Below are positions 8,507 to 17,493 of a stretch of DNA of 64,000 nucleotides, piece after piece. Within the stretch, counting starts at the first letter, position 1. Each line of letters opens with the position of its first letter. Position numbers and translations under genes: made by a program. The stretch covers positions 124,001 to 188,000 of the forward strand of contig NZ_JAPKND010000005.1 of assembly GCF_026344035.1 (NCBI RefSeq). The letters are read 5' to 3'. Under the pieces are notes generated by a model that did not search any database, was not told the DNA's origin, and worked only from the letters and a program-made list of their open reading frames with translations. Origin of the DNA: Alcaligenes endophyticus. Its GTDB lineage: Bacteria > Pseudomonadota > Gammaproteobacteria > Burkholderiales > Burkholderiaceae_B.

Positions 8507-9655
8507 ATGCAACTAACTGAAGAACAACTGGCTTTTGCGCAAGCCGCGCGTGAATTTGCACAAAATGAATTGGCACCACAGGCGGCCCAATGGGATGCCG
8601 AAGAAATTTTTCCCAAAGAGGTCTTTCGTCAAGCGGGCGATTTAGGCTTTTGTGGTTTATACGCGAATCCGGCGATAGGCGGATTGGGCTTGGGCCGTTT
8701 AGATGCCGCGTTAGTATTTGAGGAAATGGCAGCTGCTGACCCCTCCACAACGGCTTTTTTGACGATCCACAACATGGTGACCTGGATGTTAGGCGAGTGG
8801 GGTACGCCTACCGCTCAAGAACGTTGGGGCGAGGCCTTAAGTCAAGGACAGTTACTGGGTTCGTATTGCCTTACCGAGCCTGGCTCAGGCTCAGATGCCG
8901 CATCACTACGCACGCGTGCTCAGCGTCAAGGCGACAAGTACGTCTTAAACGGCAGTAAGGCGTTTATCTCAGGTGCTGGCGACACGGACGTGCTGATTGT
9001 TATGGCCAGAACAGGGGATGACTCAGCGCGCGGTATTTCCGCATTCGCAATCCCTGCCGATTTGCCCGGCATTGTGTACGGGCGCAAAGAGCAAAAAATG
9101 GGCTGGAATAGTCAGTCTACGCGTCCGATCAATTTTGATAATGTTGAGCTAGAGCCGTGGATGTTGTTGGGCGAAGAAGGACAAGGTTTTCGCTTTGCGA
9201 TGAAAGGTTTGGATGGTGGTCGCATTAACATTGCTACGTGTTCAGTGGGGGCGGCGCAAGGCGCTTACGACGCAGCACGTTTACATATGTCTGATCGCAA
9301 TCAATTCGGTCAGAAACTAGACCAGTTTCAGGCACTGCAATTCAAACTGGCGGATATGCTCACCCATATTGTTGCCTCGCGGCAAATGGTACGCTTGGCC
9401 GCGCATAAGTTAGATCACGGAGATCCTCAGGCCAGCACTTATTGCGCTATGGCTAAACGTTTGGCGACCGATCTTGGTTTCCAAGTGTGCCTAGATGCGC
9501 AACAGTTATTTGGTGGCTATGGCTATTTGAAGGATTACCCGGTTGAGCGCTTGGTGCGCGATACCCGAGTGCATCAAATTTTAGAGGGCACTAATGAGAT
9601 TATGCGCGTTATCATAGCTCGTCAAATTATCGATCAGGGAGCTGACATCCGATGA
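8507..9655 (+). CDS. Isobutyryl-CoA dehydrogenase-like acyl-CoA dehydrogenase
   Basis: A 382-residue FAD-dependent acyl-CoA dehydrogenase: N-terminal helical domain, beta domain with YCLTEPGSGSDAASLRTRA (about 122-140), and C-terminal helices with FGGYGYLKDYPVERLVRD. The catalytic Glu is at about 360 in ILEGTNEIMR. The next genes encode 3-hydroxyisobutyryl-CoA hydrolase and 3-hydroxyisobutyrate dehydrogenase, so the likely reaction is isobutyryl-CoA to methacrylyl-CoA in valine breakdown. The ribosome site GGAGACAAG is at 8497-8505. The next gene overlaps by 4 bases. No methacrylyl-CoA hydratase is in the cluster. Confidence 0.88.
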   Translation: MQLTEEQLAFAQAAREFAQNELAPQAAQWDAEEIFPKEVFRQAGDLGFCGLYANPAIGGLGLGRLDAALVFEEMAAADPSTTAFLTIHNMVTWMLGEWGTPTAQERWGEALSQGQLLGSYCLTEPGSGSDAASLRTRAQRQGDKYVLNGSKAFISGAGDTDVLIVMARTGDDSARGISAFAIPADLPGIVYGRKEQKMGWNSQSTRPINFDNVELEPWMLLGEEGQGFRFAMKGLDGGRINIATCSVGAAQGAYDAARLHMSDRNQFGQKLDQFQALQFKLADMLTHIVASRQMVRLAAHKLDHGDPQASTYCAMAKRLATDLGFQVCLDAQQLFGGYGYLKDYPVERLVRDTRVHQILEGTNEIMRVIIARQIIDQGADIR

Positions 9656-10782
9656 GTGAATCTGTTGTATTTGAAGTGCGTCCCACCGCGGGCGGACTCA
9701 ACCTTGGGGTAGCGCGCTTGAATCGCCCCGATAGCCTAAATAGTCTTAATTTAGAGATGTGCTCGGCGCTGTACCAGCAGTTGCTGCAGTGGCAAGATGA
9801 TGACAGCATTGCCATGGTGCTGTTGGAAGCGAGCGGCGAGCGGGCATTTTGTGCCGGGGGCGACTTGCACGGTCTGTATGCAGGGATGCAAGCGAACACG
9901 AGTGGTCAAGCTTGGGATAACCACTATGCGCGTGAGTTTTTCGATGTTGAGTATCGGCTGGATTACTTGTTGCATCGCTATGCTAAGCCTGTGCTGGGCT
10001 GGGGTAGCGGCATCGTTATGGGCGGAGGGGTAGGTCTTTTCATGGCTTGTAGCCACCGTGTATGTAGCGATACGACTCGTTGGGCCATGCCAGAAATATC
10101 CATTGGTTTGTTCCCTGATGTGGGGGGAACCTGGATGCTTTCGCATTTGCCCGCTGGAATGGGGTATTTTCTGGCCCTGACTGGTGCCCAGTTAGGCGCC
10201 AGCGATTGTTTGCATTTAGGCTTGGCGAATTACTACGTTGAACAGCAACAGTATGCGCAACTACAAGCCGCTTTGCTGCAGCAGAATTGGACGGCATGCG
10301 CGCAAGATAACGCGGCTTTACTGGATGCGCTCTTGGCCCAGTTTACTCCGCAGTCTTTGCCAACCGGCCCGTTGCAACAACACTATCAAGCTATTAGCGC
10401 GGCCTTTGCAGGCTTGAATTTCGACCGCATGTGCGCACAAATTACAGCTTGGGCACAATCCGATGATGCTTGGCTAGCACGTGCGGCCAAGACTTTTCAG
10501 GCGGGTGCTCCCGGCTCCGCACGTTTAAGCTACAGCCTTTTACGCCAAGCGCGGTATTTATCCTTGGCCGAGGTATTCAGGCTTGAATACATTGTTTCTT
10601 TGCAATGTGGTGTTCAAGGTGATTTCCAAGAGGGTATTCGGGCTTTGTTGATTGATAAAGATAAGCAGCCCAAGTGGCAACCCGCCACGTTGAGCGACGC
10701 CACCGACGAATGGGTGAAACGTTTTTTTGTGGCCGCATGGCCCGCCGATACAGAGCATCCTTTAGCAGACATAGATGCCTAA
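9652..10782 (+). CDS. 3-hydroxyisobutyryl-CoA hydrolase (crotonase family)
   Basis: A 376-residue crotonase-fold enzyme of the HIBCH type. AFCAGGDLHGLYAG (about 64-77) is the oxyanion segment, VMGGGVGLFMACSHRV the second, and MPEISIGLFPDVGGTWML (about 145-162) carries both the Glu and the Asp that mark the hydrolases. The extra C-terminal helical domain of about 100 residues also fits. It frees 3-hydroxyisobutyrate from CoA in valine catabolism. It is translationally coupled (ATGA) to the dehydrogenase gene before it. Confidence 0.9.
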   Translation: MSESVVFEVRPTAGGLNLGVARLNRPDSLNSLNLEMCSALYQQLLQWQDDDSIAMVLLEASGERAFCAGGDLHGLYAGMQANTSGQAWDNHYAREFFDVEYRLDYLLHRYAKPVLGWGSGIVMGGGVGLFMACSHRVCSDTTRWAMPEISIGLFPDVGGTWMLSHLPAGMGYFLALTGAQLGASDCLHLGLANYYVEQQQYAQLQAALLQQNWTACAQDNAALLDALLAQFTPQSLPTGPLQQHYQAISAAFAGLNFDRMCAQITAWAQSDDAWLARAAKTFQAGAPGSARLSYSLLRQARYLSLAEVFRLEYIVSLQCGVQGDFQEGIRALLIDKDKQPKWQPATLSDATDEWVKRFFVAAWPADTEHPLADIDA

Positions 10783-10794
10783 ACGGCACAATAC

Positions 10795-10823
10795 AAAGGG
10801 CTTGGAACTGACTCCAAGCCTTT
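10795..10823 (+). terminator. Intercistronic hairpin before mmsB
   Basis: AAAGGGCTTGGA (10795-10806) pairs with TCCAAGCCTTT (10813-10823) around a 6-base loop, with one bulged G. There is no long T run (TTTAAA follows), so it may be a partial terminator or an mRNA-stabilising stem that lowers or separates mmsB expression. Confidence 0.4.
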
Positions 10824-10837
10824 AAACCGGAGACAAG

Positions 10838-11728
10838 ATGAAAACAATCGCATTCATTGGTTTAGGGCATATGGGTAAACCCATGGCGTTAAACTTGCAA
10901 AAAGCAGGGCATGCCTTACGAGTCTATGACCTGCAACAAGCAGCCATGGACGAGTTAGCAGCAGGTGGAGCAGTAGCGTGTGAAAGCGTTTTAGAAGCGA
11001 TTCAAGGCGCCTCAGTCGTGATTACTATGTTGCCCGCAGGCAAGCACGTGAATAAGGTCTATACGGGGCCTAATGGCATTATCACGCAGGTTGATCAAAG
11101 CGCGTTACTGATTGATTGCAGCACCATTGATGCGGCGACATCGCGCCAATTAAGTGCACAAGCTCAGGCACGTGGCTTGGTTATGGTGGATGCGCCTGTG
11201 TCAGGGGGCACCGGTGGGGCCAAAGCAGGTACCTTAACATTTATTGTCGGAGGTTCTGCCGAAGGACTAGAGCAAGCACGTCCTTACCTAGAAAAAATGG
11301 GTAAAGCGATATTCCATGCTGGTGACGCGGGTGCAGGGCAGGTTGCTAAAGCGTGTAATAACATGCTGTTGGGAATTTTAATGGCTGGTACGGCCGAGGC
11401 CTTGGCTTTAGGCGTGTCGCAGGGGCTAGACCCAAGCGTTTTGTCAGGAATTATTGCGCAAAGCTCGGGACGCAATTGGGCCACTGAGTTATACAATCCG
11501 TGGCCTGGTGTGATGGAGCACGCGCCAGCCTCCAACAATTATGCGGGAGGCTTTGGGGTGGACCTAATGCTGAAAGACTTAGGCTTGGCAACAGAAAGTG
11601 CAGTCTCTGTAAAAGCAGCCACCCCACTAGGTGAGCTAGCACGCAACTTATACGCACTGCATAGTGGAAAAGGGCATGGCGGCGAAGACTTCTCCAGTAT
11701 TTTGAAGCTTTACCAGCAAGCCCAGTAA
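10838..11728 (+). CDS. mmsB: 3-hydroxyisobutyrate dehydrogenase
   Basis: A 296-residue beta-hydroxyacid dehydrogenase. The NAD-binding Rossmann motif FIGLGHMGKPMALNL is at residues 6-20. The substrate signature MVDAPVSGGTGGAKAGTLT is at about 115-133, with catalytic Lys in AKACNNMLLG near 171. The C-terminal GGFGVDLMLKDLGLA is typical of HIBADH. It oxidises 3-hydroxyisobutyrate to methylmalonate semialdehyde. The semialdehyde dehydrogenase MmsA is not in the window. The ribosome site GGAGACAAG touches the ATG (10829-10837). Confidence 0.92.
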   Translation: MKTIAFIGLGHMGKPMALNLQKAGHALRVYDLQQAAMDELAAGGAVACESVLEAIQGASVVITMLPAGKHVNKVYTGPNGIITQVDQSALLIDCSTIDAATSRQLSAQAQARGLVMVDAPVSGGTGGAKAGTLTFIVGGSAEGLEQARPYLEKMGKAIFHAGDAGAGQVAKACNNMLLGILMAGTAEALALGVSQGLDPSVLSGIIAQSSGRNWATELYNPWPGVMEHAPASNNYAGGFGVDLMLKDLGLATESAVSVKAATPLGELARNLYALHSGKGHGGEDFSSILKLYQQAQ

Positions 11729-11732
11729 GCGA

Positions 11733-12668
11733 TTATTCTTTTGTTAATCGATAGGGTAGCGCCTGTATATACAGGCGCGGCCCCTGAGCATCACGAGCAT
11801 AAAACTCAGCGCTCTCCAGATCGACTAACTGCACCTCTAGCAATACGTGTAATAGCCCTTCATGAATGGCTGCATTGATGATGCGGCCACAAGGGGCGTC
11901 AGGATCAGCCGCCTGCACAATATCTTGACCCGCCCACGCTGAGGCCAAACCTAGATCGTACTGAGCCTTTGTACAGGCGTAGGCCATGCGACGCTTAATG
12001 GTGCCACGATAATGGCTACGCGCCACAACTTCCTGACCTGGGTAGCAACCTTTCTGGAAGTTGATCCCATCAATCAAATCAAGGTTTAAAGTTTGCGGAA
12101 TGTAGCCTTCGTAGGCGGACTGATCGACCCAAGGTAGACCGGCTTGCATGTCGGCAATTTGCCACGGGGCACTGTCTTCTTGGGCACCATCGATTTGCGT
12201 CGGGCTAATCAGCCACCAACGCTTTTCTTGGGCGACTTGTGGGGCGCTTATCCATGTCAGGTGTTGGCTGGGCATACGGCTCAACGTGTAGGGGGGCGTG
12301 TCCTGCGGTGGCGTCAAGCCATTTAGCGAGGAGGGGCCAGTGTAGCCATACACATGAACGGGTAGGCGCTCAATGCTAACTTTACTACGCAGCACAAACA
12401 TACGTAGACGATTCATTAAGGCGTCTGCGATATCCGCTTTGACCAAAGCTTGAATGCCAGTGTCATCAGGAGTACGCCAGAACACCAAGGTAGCCTGCAC
12501 TCGCCCTTTGGCATTGCAGTAGGCGCCCAGCTTAGCCTGATGAGGAGCTAAATGCTGTACGTCTTGGGTAAGTTGAGCATGTAAAAAACTAATCGCGTCA
12601 GCTCCTTGGAACTCAAGGACGGCTAAATCAGACAGCGTAAAAAGGGCAGCGGAAGAAGACATAAGCAA
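11733..12668 (-). CDS. ygfZ: Folate-binding protein YgfZ (iron-sulfur cluster repair)
   Basis: A 311-residue GcvT-like protein with the invariant motif KGCYPGQEVVARSHYRG near residue 200. The Cys in KGCYxGQ is essential in YgfZ, which uses tetrahydrofolate to help repair some Fe-S enzymes such as MiaB. LDLIDGINFQKGCYPG is the family hallmark. It is convergent with mmsB, 4 bases apart, and divergent from mltG, as in many betaproteobacteria. Confidence 0.93.
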   Translation of the reverse strand: MLMSSSAALFTLSDLAVLEFQGADAISFLHAQLTQDVQHLAPHQAKLGAYCNAKGRVQATLVFWRTPDDTGIQALVKADIADALMNRLRMFVLRSKVSIERLPVHVYGYTGPSSLNGLTPPQDTPPYTLSRMPSQHLTWISAPQVAQEKRWWLISPTQIDGAQEDSAPWQIADMQAGLPWVDQSAYEGYIPQTLNLDLIDGINFQKGCYPGQEVVARSHYRGTIKRRMAYACTKAQYDLGLASAWAGQDIVQAADPDAPCGRIINAAIHEGLLHVLLEVQLVDLESAEFYARDAQGPRLYIQALPYRLTKE

Positions 12669-12813
12669 GCACAGTTAACAGCAAGTTGAAGTGGTATATC
12701 TCTTTATAATAGCGCCCTTGGTGCATATTGGTAGTAGTAGGCTTGCATGCTGTGGGAATTAGTTAAGGTCAGACGTGTCTTATGGATAAAAACGCCATTA
12801 CAATGCAAAGCGC

Positions 12814-13821
12814 ATGAAAAAAATCTATAGAAATATTCTTTGGCTGCTTCTAGCCGTGGTAGTGGTCGGTGCGGCCTTGACGGCTGGCGCTTGGTATTGG
12901 GTGACTCAACGAGCCGTGCCCATGCAAGCCGAGCGTATTGACTACGTGGTTGAAAGTGGATCCGGGCCACGTGCCATCGCGCGCGTGATGCGTGATGCAG
13001 GGATTGAGCTCGATGAGCGTCAATTTGCCTGGCTCGCGCGCTTAAGCGAGCAAGACACCTTATTGCAAGCAGGTGCCTACGAGGCGACGCAAGGCGACAC
13101 CCTTTGGGATTTGTTGATACGTATGTCCAGCGGCAATATGTTGCAAACTCGGTTAACTGTGCCCGAAGGCTGGACCTATCAACGCATTCGTGATGTCTTG
13201 CACACGGATCCAGCAGTACGCAATACCCTCACACCAGTGACCGAAGCCGCACTTTTAGCCTCCGTGGGTGTAGAGACAGGGCATCCCGAAGGGTGGTTTG
13301 CCCCAGATACCTATGTATTTGTACCGGGTACTACAGATGTAAACCTGTTACGACGAGCGTTTGAAGCACAGTCGCAATTGCTCCAACAACTATGGGAGGA
13401 TCGTGACCCTGATCTACCCTTAAAAACACCCTATGAAGCGTTAATCTTAGCGTCTATCGTAGAGCGGGAAACAGGCCATAGCCAAGACCGCGCTCGTGTG
13501 GCTGGCGTGTTTATTAATCGCTTACGTGCCAATATGCTGTTGCAAACAGACCCCACCGTTATTTACGGCATGGGAGAGAACTACACAGGGCGTATTCGCA
13601 AGGTGGATTTGAACACCGATACTCCGTGGAATACTTATACGCGTCCGGGTTTGCCACCTACACCCATAGCAAGTCCTGGTAAAGCCGCTTTATTAGCCAC
13701 CTTGCATCCAGAAAAGCACGAGTATTATTATTTTGTTTCCAGAGGCGATGGTACGAGCGAGTTTTCCAAAGACTTGCGCGCTCATAACAATGCGGTCAAC
13801 AAGTACATACGGGGCCGTTAA
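12814..13821 (+). CDS. mltG: Endolytic murein transglycosylase MltG
   Basis: A 335-residue membrane-anchored lytic transglycosylase. One transmembrane helix lies at about 8-30, a LysM-like region at 40-110, and the YceG catalytic domain at 110-330. The catalytic Glu is at 217 in ILASIVERETG. QTDPTVIYG and NTYTRPGLPPTPIASPG are conserved. It cuts nascent glycan strands and probably sets their length. A perfect TATAAT at 12705-12710 lies upstream. Its end overlaps, tail to tail, the nucleotide kinase gene that sits where tmk normally follows. Confidence 0.94.
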   Translation: MKKIYRNILWLLLAVVVVGAALTAGAWYWVTQRAVPMQAERIDYVVESGSGPRAIARVMRDAGIELDERQFAWLARLSEQDTLLQAGAYEATQGDTLWDLLIRMSSGNMLQTRLTVPEGWTYQRIRDVLHTDPAVRNTLTPVTEAALLASVGVETGHPEGWFAPDTYVFVPGTTDVNLLRRAFEAQSQLLQQLWEDRDPDLPLKTPYEALILASIVERETGHSQDRARVAGVFINRLRANMLLQTDPTVIYGMGENYTGRIRKVDLNTDTPWNTYTRPGLPPTPIASPGKAALLATLHPEKHEYYYFVSRGDGTSEFSKDLRAHNNAVNKYIRGR

Positions 13822-14585
13822 GCTTTAGGGTGAAGCAGGCGATAAGCCTGCCACTGTTGCTCTACGCGTGCTTGTAGCTCAGCCAATGTGCCGTTGTTGT
13901 TAATCACCGCATCATCGGCGTGTATAGCAACTCCCCACTCCGATGAATGCGGGTTGACGACTTGGCGTTGCTCACGTTGAATATGCCAAACTTGCCCACC
14001 GGACTTACGGATAAAATCGGCTTCATTTTCGTAGCGAATATCGCGAATCACTACACAGTCTGCTTGCCTAGCATCGGGATACACATAGGTGTTGGGCCAC
14101 ACGGGGCGTTGAGCACGTCGCCATGCGTAGTCGGGAAAACGTGCTAGGCACAGCTGTTCCAAACGTGTGTAGGCCTGCGCATAGCTGATTTGCCAAAATT
14201 GGCTTTCCGCTTGCTCGGGTAACATGCCGTAAATGGCCAACATGGCCATGTTCAGTGCGGGAAGCTGTGGTGATGCGCAGGGCGCAGGGGTGTTGAGTAG
14301 TTGCTCTGCTCTCCGTATCCAGTGGTCCGGGCGTTCTTGACGCATCCATTCTGTGCCCACTAACTGAAAAAACTGCCGTGGAGAAGTGTTCCACAAGGGA
14401 ATAAGCTGCTCTTTATAGTGATCAGTCCAAGTTTCTTCGTCGTTTAGCCCAAACAAAGCTTGGCAGGCCATTTTGACCGGATCAGCCAAAGCATACGAGC
14501 TAATGTCAGCGTGTTGGAGTAAGTAGTTGGCAACGGTATCTTTGCCTGAGCGTGCTCGGGCTGCCAAGCCGATAAGATGAAACAC
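13818..14585 (-). CDS. Deoxynucleotide monophosphate kinase, phage T4 gp1-like
   Basis: A 255-residue P-loop kinase. The Walker A segment GLAARARSGKDT is at residues 6-17. IRDIRYENEADFIRK (about 180-194) matches the DTRxxxE region of T4 dNMP kinase, and HSSEWGVAIHADD with INNNGTLAEL (about 213-237) matches its end (H..E.G, then NDGSLEEL). T4 gp1 phosphorylates dTMP, dGMP and hydroxymethyl-dCMP. Residues about 97-172 look like an insertion relative to T4. GTG at 14585 is chosen because GAGG lies 8 bases before it. TTG at 14606 has no such site. It is alone on the minus strand between mltG and holB, the usual place of tmk. Confidence 0.82.
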   Translation of the reverse strand: MFHLIGLAARARSGKDTVANYLLQHADISSYALADPVKMACQALFGLNDEETWTDHYKEQLIPLWNTSPRQFFQLVGTEWMRQERPDHWIRRAEQLLNTPAPCASPQLPALNMAMLAIYGMLPEQAESQFWQISYAQAYTRLEQLCLARFPDYAWRRAQRPVWPNTYVYPDARQADCVVIRDIRYENEADFIRKSGGQVWHIQREQRQVVNPHSSEWGVAIHADDAVINNNGTLAELQARVEQQWQAYRLLHPKA

Positions 14586-14689
14586 AGCATCGTCCTCAAA
14601 AAACAAGGGGATAGTTTACCGTGCTTATACCTTGCAGTTGTAGCAGACGACGCTAGTATTACAATGGTGGATTGGTGGTTCATTACAGG

Positions 14690-15739
14690 ATGACATCGGT
14701 GTCGGATTTTCCCACATTTTTACCTTGGCACCTTAATAGTGCTCAGCAGTGGTTGGGGCAGCAAGAACGTTTCGCCCATGCTTGGTTGCTTCACGGCTTG
14801 CCTGGTATAGGTAAGCGCGAGTTTGCTAAGGCCGCCGCCGCTTGCTTGCTGTGCGAGCAAGCAGAACAACATATGGCGTGTGGGCAATGCACCTCGTGTC
14901 AATGGATACGCAGTGGAACCCACCCTGATTTACGGTTTTTACGCCCAGACGCCATCACCGTTGCGGAAGACCCACAGACAGAAAGTCTCAGCGAGTCGGT
15001 GAAAAAAGCGCCCTCCAAAGAAATACGAATTGAGCAGTTGCGCCAGTTGCATACGTGGTTTAACACCGCGACTCATCGCGGGGGGTGGCGCGTCGCCGTA
15101 CTTTACCCGGCCGAGTCAATGGGGCACGTCGCGGCGAATGCCTTATTGAAAGTGCTGGAAGAGCCTCCGGCACATACGGTGTTTTTAATGGTGGCGGATG
15201 CGCCCGATCGTTTATTACCGACCTTGGTGTCACGTTGCCGTCGTCTACCTTTGGCTGTGCCTGCCCCCGCGGTGGCCAAGCAATGGTTGATGCAACAAGG
15301 TGTAGCTCAGGCAGACGACTGGTTGGCAGCCTGTGGTGGGGCGCCCGTAATAGCATTAGAAAACAGTCGAGCGCATACTCAGGCCTATCCTCAGTGGTTA
15401 TTGAGCTGGTTAGAGCAACGCTTAGGGGAGGGCGGTGCGGATGATTTGTATGCGAGTCTGGAAAATGTCAGCCCCGTAGACTGGATACCTGCGTTTCAAC
15501 GCTTGTTCACCGATCTGCAATTGCAAGCTTTCGGGCAAGGGCCACGTTACTATCCCAGTTTAGCCGAGCGCAGTGGGCGCGTAGCGCGTCAAAGTCGTCC
15601 TCAAGCTTTGGCTGAAGCCTTGCGTTGGTTGAATGAGCAATACCATATTGCGCGTCACCCACTAAATAATAAAGTGTTTGTGCACCATAGCTTAGATCGC
15701 TTAGCTCTAGCCTGTAGTGCTAACGTCCCATCTTATTAA
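14690..15739 (+). CDS. holB: DNA polymerase III subunit delta'
   Basis: A 349-residue clamp-loader subunit. It has an AAA+ domain with HGLPGIGKREFAKAAA near residue 33, a zinc-binding loop with four Cys (CLLCEQ, then CGQCTSC) at about 52-75, and the sensor NALLKVLEEPPAHTVFLM near 150-167. ATLVSRCR-type LPTLVSRCRRLPL follows. ATG at 14690 is preferred. TTG at 14672 upstream is in frame. tatD starts 10 bases after its end, in the order holB-tatD-ankyrin protein seen in Bordetella relatives. Confidence 0.92.
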   Translation: MTSVSDFPTFLPWHLNSAQQWLGQQERFAHAWLLHGLPGIGKREFAKAAAACLLCEQAEQHMACGQCTSCQWIRSGTHPDLRFLRPDAITVAEDPQTESLSESVKKAPSKEIRIEQLRQLHTWFNTATHRGGWRVAVLYPAESMGHVAANALLKVLEEPPAHTVFLMVADAPDRLLPTLVSRCRRLPLAVPAPAVAKQWLMQQGVAQADDWLAACGGAPVIALENSRAHTQAYPQWLLSWLEQRLGEGGADDLYASLENVSPVDWIPAFQRLFTDLQLQAFGQGPRYYPSLAERSGRVARQSRPQALAEALRWLNEQYHIARHPLNNKVFVHHSLDRLALACSANVPSY

Positions 15740-15749
15740 GTCAATATTT

Positions 15750-16532
15750 ATGTATGTAGACTCTCATTGCCATTTAGATTTTCCACAATTGGCCGAAAAT
15801 CTGGATGAAATCCTGCTTCAGATGAAGCAAAATCGTGTGGGCTGTGCCTTAGTGGTCAGCGTCGACTTAGACGATTGGCCAGGCCTGATGAAGTTGGTGC
15901 AGCCTCATCCGCAGTTATATGCTTCGGTGGGTGTGCATCCTGATTATGAGAAAATTACCGAACCTAGCGTCGAAGATTTGTTGTCACGTACTCAAGATGA
16001 AAAGGTCATTGCGATAGGCGAAACAGGCTTAGATTATTTTCGTAAACCTGAGCCCTTGGATTGGCAGCGAGAACGTTTTCGGGTTCATATTCGGGCCAGT
16101 AAAGCGAGTAATCTGCCCTTGATTATCCATACAAGAAACGCAAGTGCAGACACCATCCGTATTATGCAGGAAGAGCGCGCCGAGCAAGGCGTGATGCATT
16201 GCTTTACGGAAAGCTGGGAGGTCGCTCAGGCTGCACTGGATTTGAACTTTTATATTTCTTTTTCTGGCATAGTCACTTTTAAGAGCGCCCAGGATTTACA
16301 AGAAGTAGCTAAAAAAGTACCTTTGGATAGGCTCTTAATTGAAACTGACTCCCCCTTTTTGGCGCCGGTGCCTTATCGAGGCAAACTCAATCAGCCGTCT
16401 TATGTTGTGCATGTGGCTGAGAAAATTGCAGAACTGCGAGGCATGACGGCTCAACAAGTCGCTGATGTAAGTACTCGGAATTTTTTCAATCTTTTCAATA
16501 AGATAAAGAATAAATCGGATCTAATGCTTTAA
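15750..16532 (+). CDS. tatD: TatD family metal-dependent deoxyribonuclease
   Basis: A 260-residue TIM-barrel metal hydrolase. The first metal site is DSHCHLDFP at residues 4-12. AIGETGLDYFRK (about 88-99) supplies the bridging Glu, LPLIIHTRNA and MHCFTESW the other His ligands, and LLIETDSPFLAP (about 203-214) the Asp. It acts as a 3'-5' exonuclease or deacylase in DNA repair. The first ATG giving the normal start (MYVDSHCH) is 15750. The frame stays open upstream inside holB. Confidence 0.92.
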   Translation: MYVDSHCHLDFPQLAENLDEILLQMKQNRVGCALVVSVDLDDWPGLMKLVQPHPQLYASVGVHPDYEKITEPSVEDLLSRTQDEKVIAIGETGLDYFRKPEPLDWQRERFRVHIRASKASNLPLIIHTRNASADTIRIMQEERAEQGVMHCFTESWEVAQAALDLNFYISFSGIVTFKSAQDLQEVAKKVPLDRLLIETDSPFLAPVPYRGKLNQPSYVVHVAEKIAELRGMTAQQVADVSTRNFFNLFNKIKNKSDLML

Positions 16533-16642
16533 CTTTCTTTTTTATTAAATTTATTTAAAATCAATAGCTTATGTCAAATATATAAAGCCATTTCTAGATG
16601 GGTTTATAGTTGATGACTAACATCAGATAAGTGCGCTAAGTA

Positions 16643-17443
16643 ATGGTTATAAAACGACTTTTTTCTTTTTCTGTTTTTTTTGTTGCTCTATGTGCTAGCG
16701 CTTTTTTTAGCCATGCTTGGGCCGATGATAGTGCTTGGCGTGTAGCCATTGAGCAAGACAGGTCTCAGGAGGTGATGCGTGAACTAGCGCAAGGCATGGA
16801 TCCTAATAGCCGTGATTCAGAACTTAATCCAGCGTTAATGGTGGCTATTAGAAACCAGTCGTGGGGGGCTTACGATGTGTTATTGGCGAATCGAAACACC
16901 GACATAGAACTGGCCAATGGTCGTCAAGAAACCCCTATGATGTATCTGGCTTTGCTGGGTGAAACGAAGCGTTTACAAGCCTTGCAGCAACGTGGTGGGC
17001 AGGTGAATCGCTTAGGTTGGACGCCATTACATTATGCGGCCTCTAAAGGCCATCTGGATACCGTGCGTTATTTATTAACTCAAAAGGCGATAGTGAATGC
17101 TCCGGCACCGAATGGCACCAGTCCACTCATGATGGCGGCTTTTTCGGGTAAACGTGATGTGGTCGATGCTTTATTAGCGGCGGGGGCCGATAGCCGCATG
17201 CAAAATGCCGAGCATCTAAAAGCCAGCGATTGGGCACGCTCGGCTGGGCATGAGCAGTTGGCCAGCTATCTCGAAGAGGTGGAGCAAGGCCGTCAAACTC
17301 CTAGCTCTTCTGTCAACTCATCAGCCAATAAACCCGCGCCTGCTCAGTCGCAAAATAAGCGCTCAGCCGTGAAGCCTGACGCTAGCCAAGGTAGTGCCCG
17401 TTATTTTGATTTAGACCGCTTTGATGAGCCGAGTACCCCCTAA
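16643..17443 (+). CDS. Exported ankyrin-repeat protein
   Basis: A 266-residue protein with a signal peptide (VFFVALCASAFFSHAWA, cleavage near residue 27). About four ankyrin repeats follow at 35-215, clearest at RLGWTPLHYAASKGHLDTV and NGTSPLMMAAFSGKRDVV. The tail (220-266) is low-complexity, rich in Ser, Pro and Gln, and probably disordered. It follows tatD after a 110-base AT-rich gap, an arrangement conserved in Bordetella-like genomes. It is probably a periplasmic scaffold. The partner is unknown. Confidence 0.85.
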   Translation: MVIKRLFSFSVFFVALCASAFFSHAWADDSAWRVAIEQDRSQEVMRELAQGMDPNSRDSELNPALMVAIRNQSWGAYDVLLANRNTDIELANGRQETPMMYLALLGETKRLQALQQRGGQVNRLGWTPLHYAASKGHLDTVRYLLTQKAIVNAPAPNGTSPLMMAAFSGKRDVVDALLAAGADSRMQNAEHLKASDWARSAGHEQLASYLEEVEQGRQTPSSSVNSSANKPAPAQSQNKRSAVKPDASQGSARYFDLDRFDEPSTP

Positions 17444-17450
17444 TTTGGAG

Positions 17451-17481
17451 GCTGCCGTTTGACTTTTACTCAAACGGCAGC
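17451..17481. terminator. Large hairpin between convergent genes
   Basis: GCTGCCGTTTGA (17451-17462) and TCAAACGGCAGC (17470-17481) form a perfect 12-bp stem with a 7-base loop. It lies between the ankyrin gene and the convergent lipoprotein gene and could stop transcription both ways. Neither side has a strong T run. Confidence 0.55.
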
Positions 17482-17493
17482 GTTCCTAGGGCC

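Noticed and set aside
9751-10297. Minus-strand frames inside the hydrolase gene
   Set aside because: They are shadows of a strongly supported gene with the HIBCH motif.
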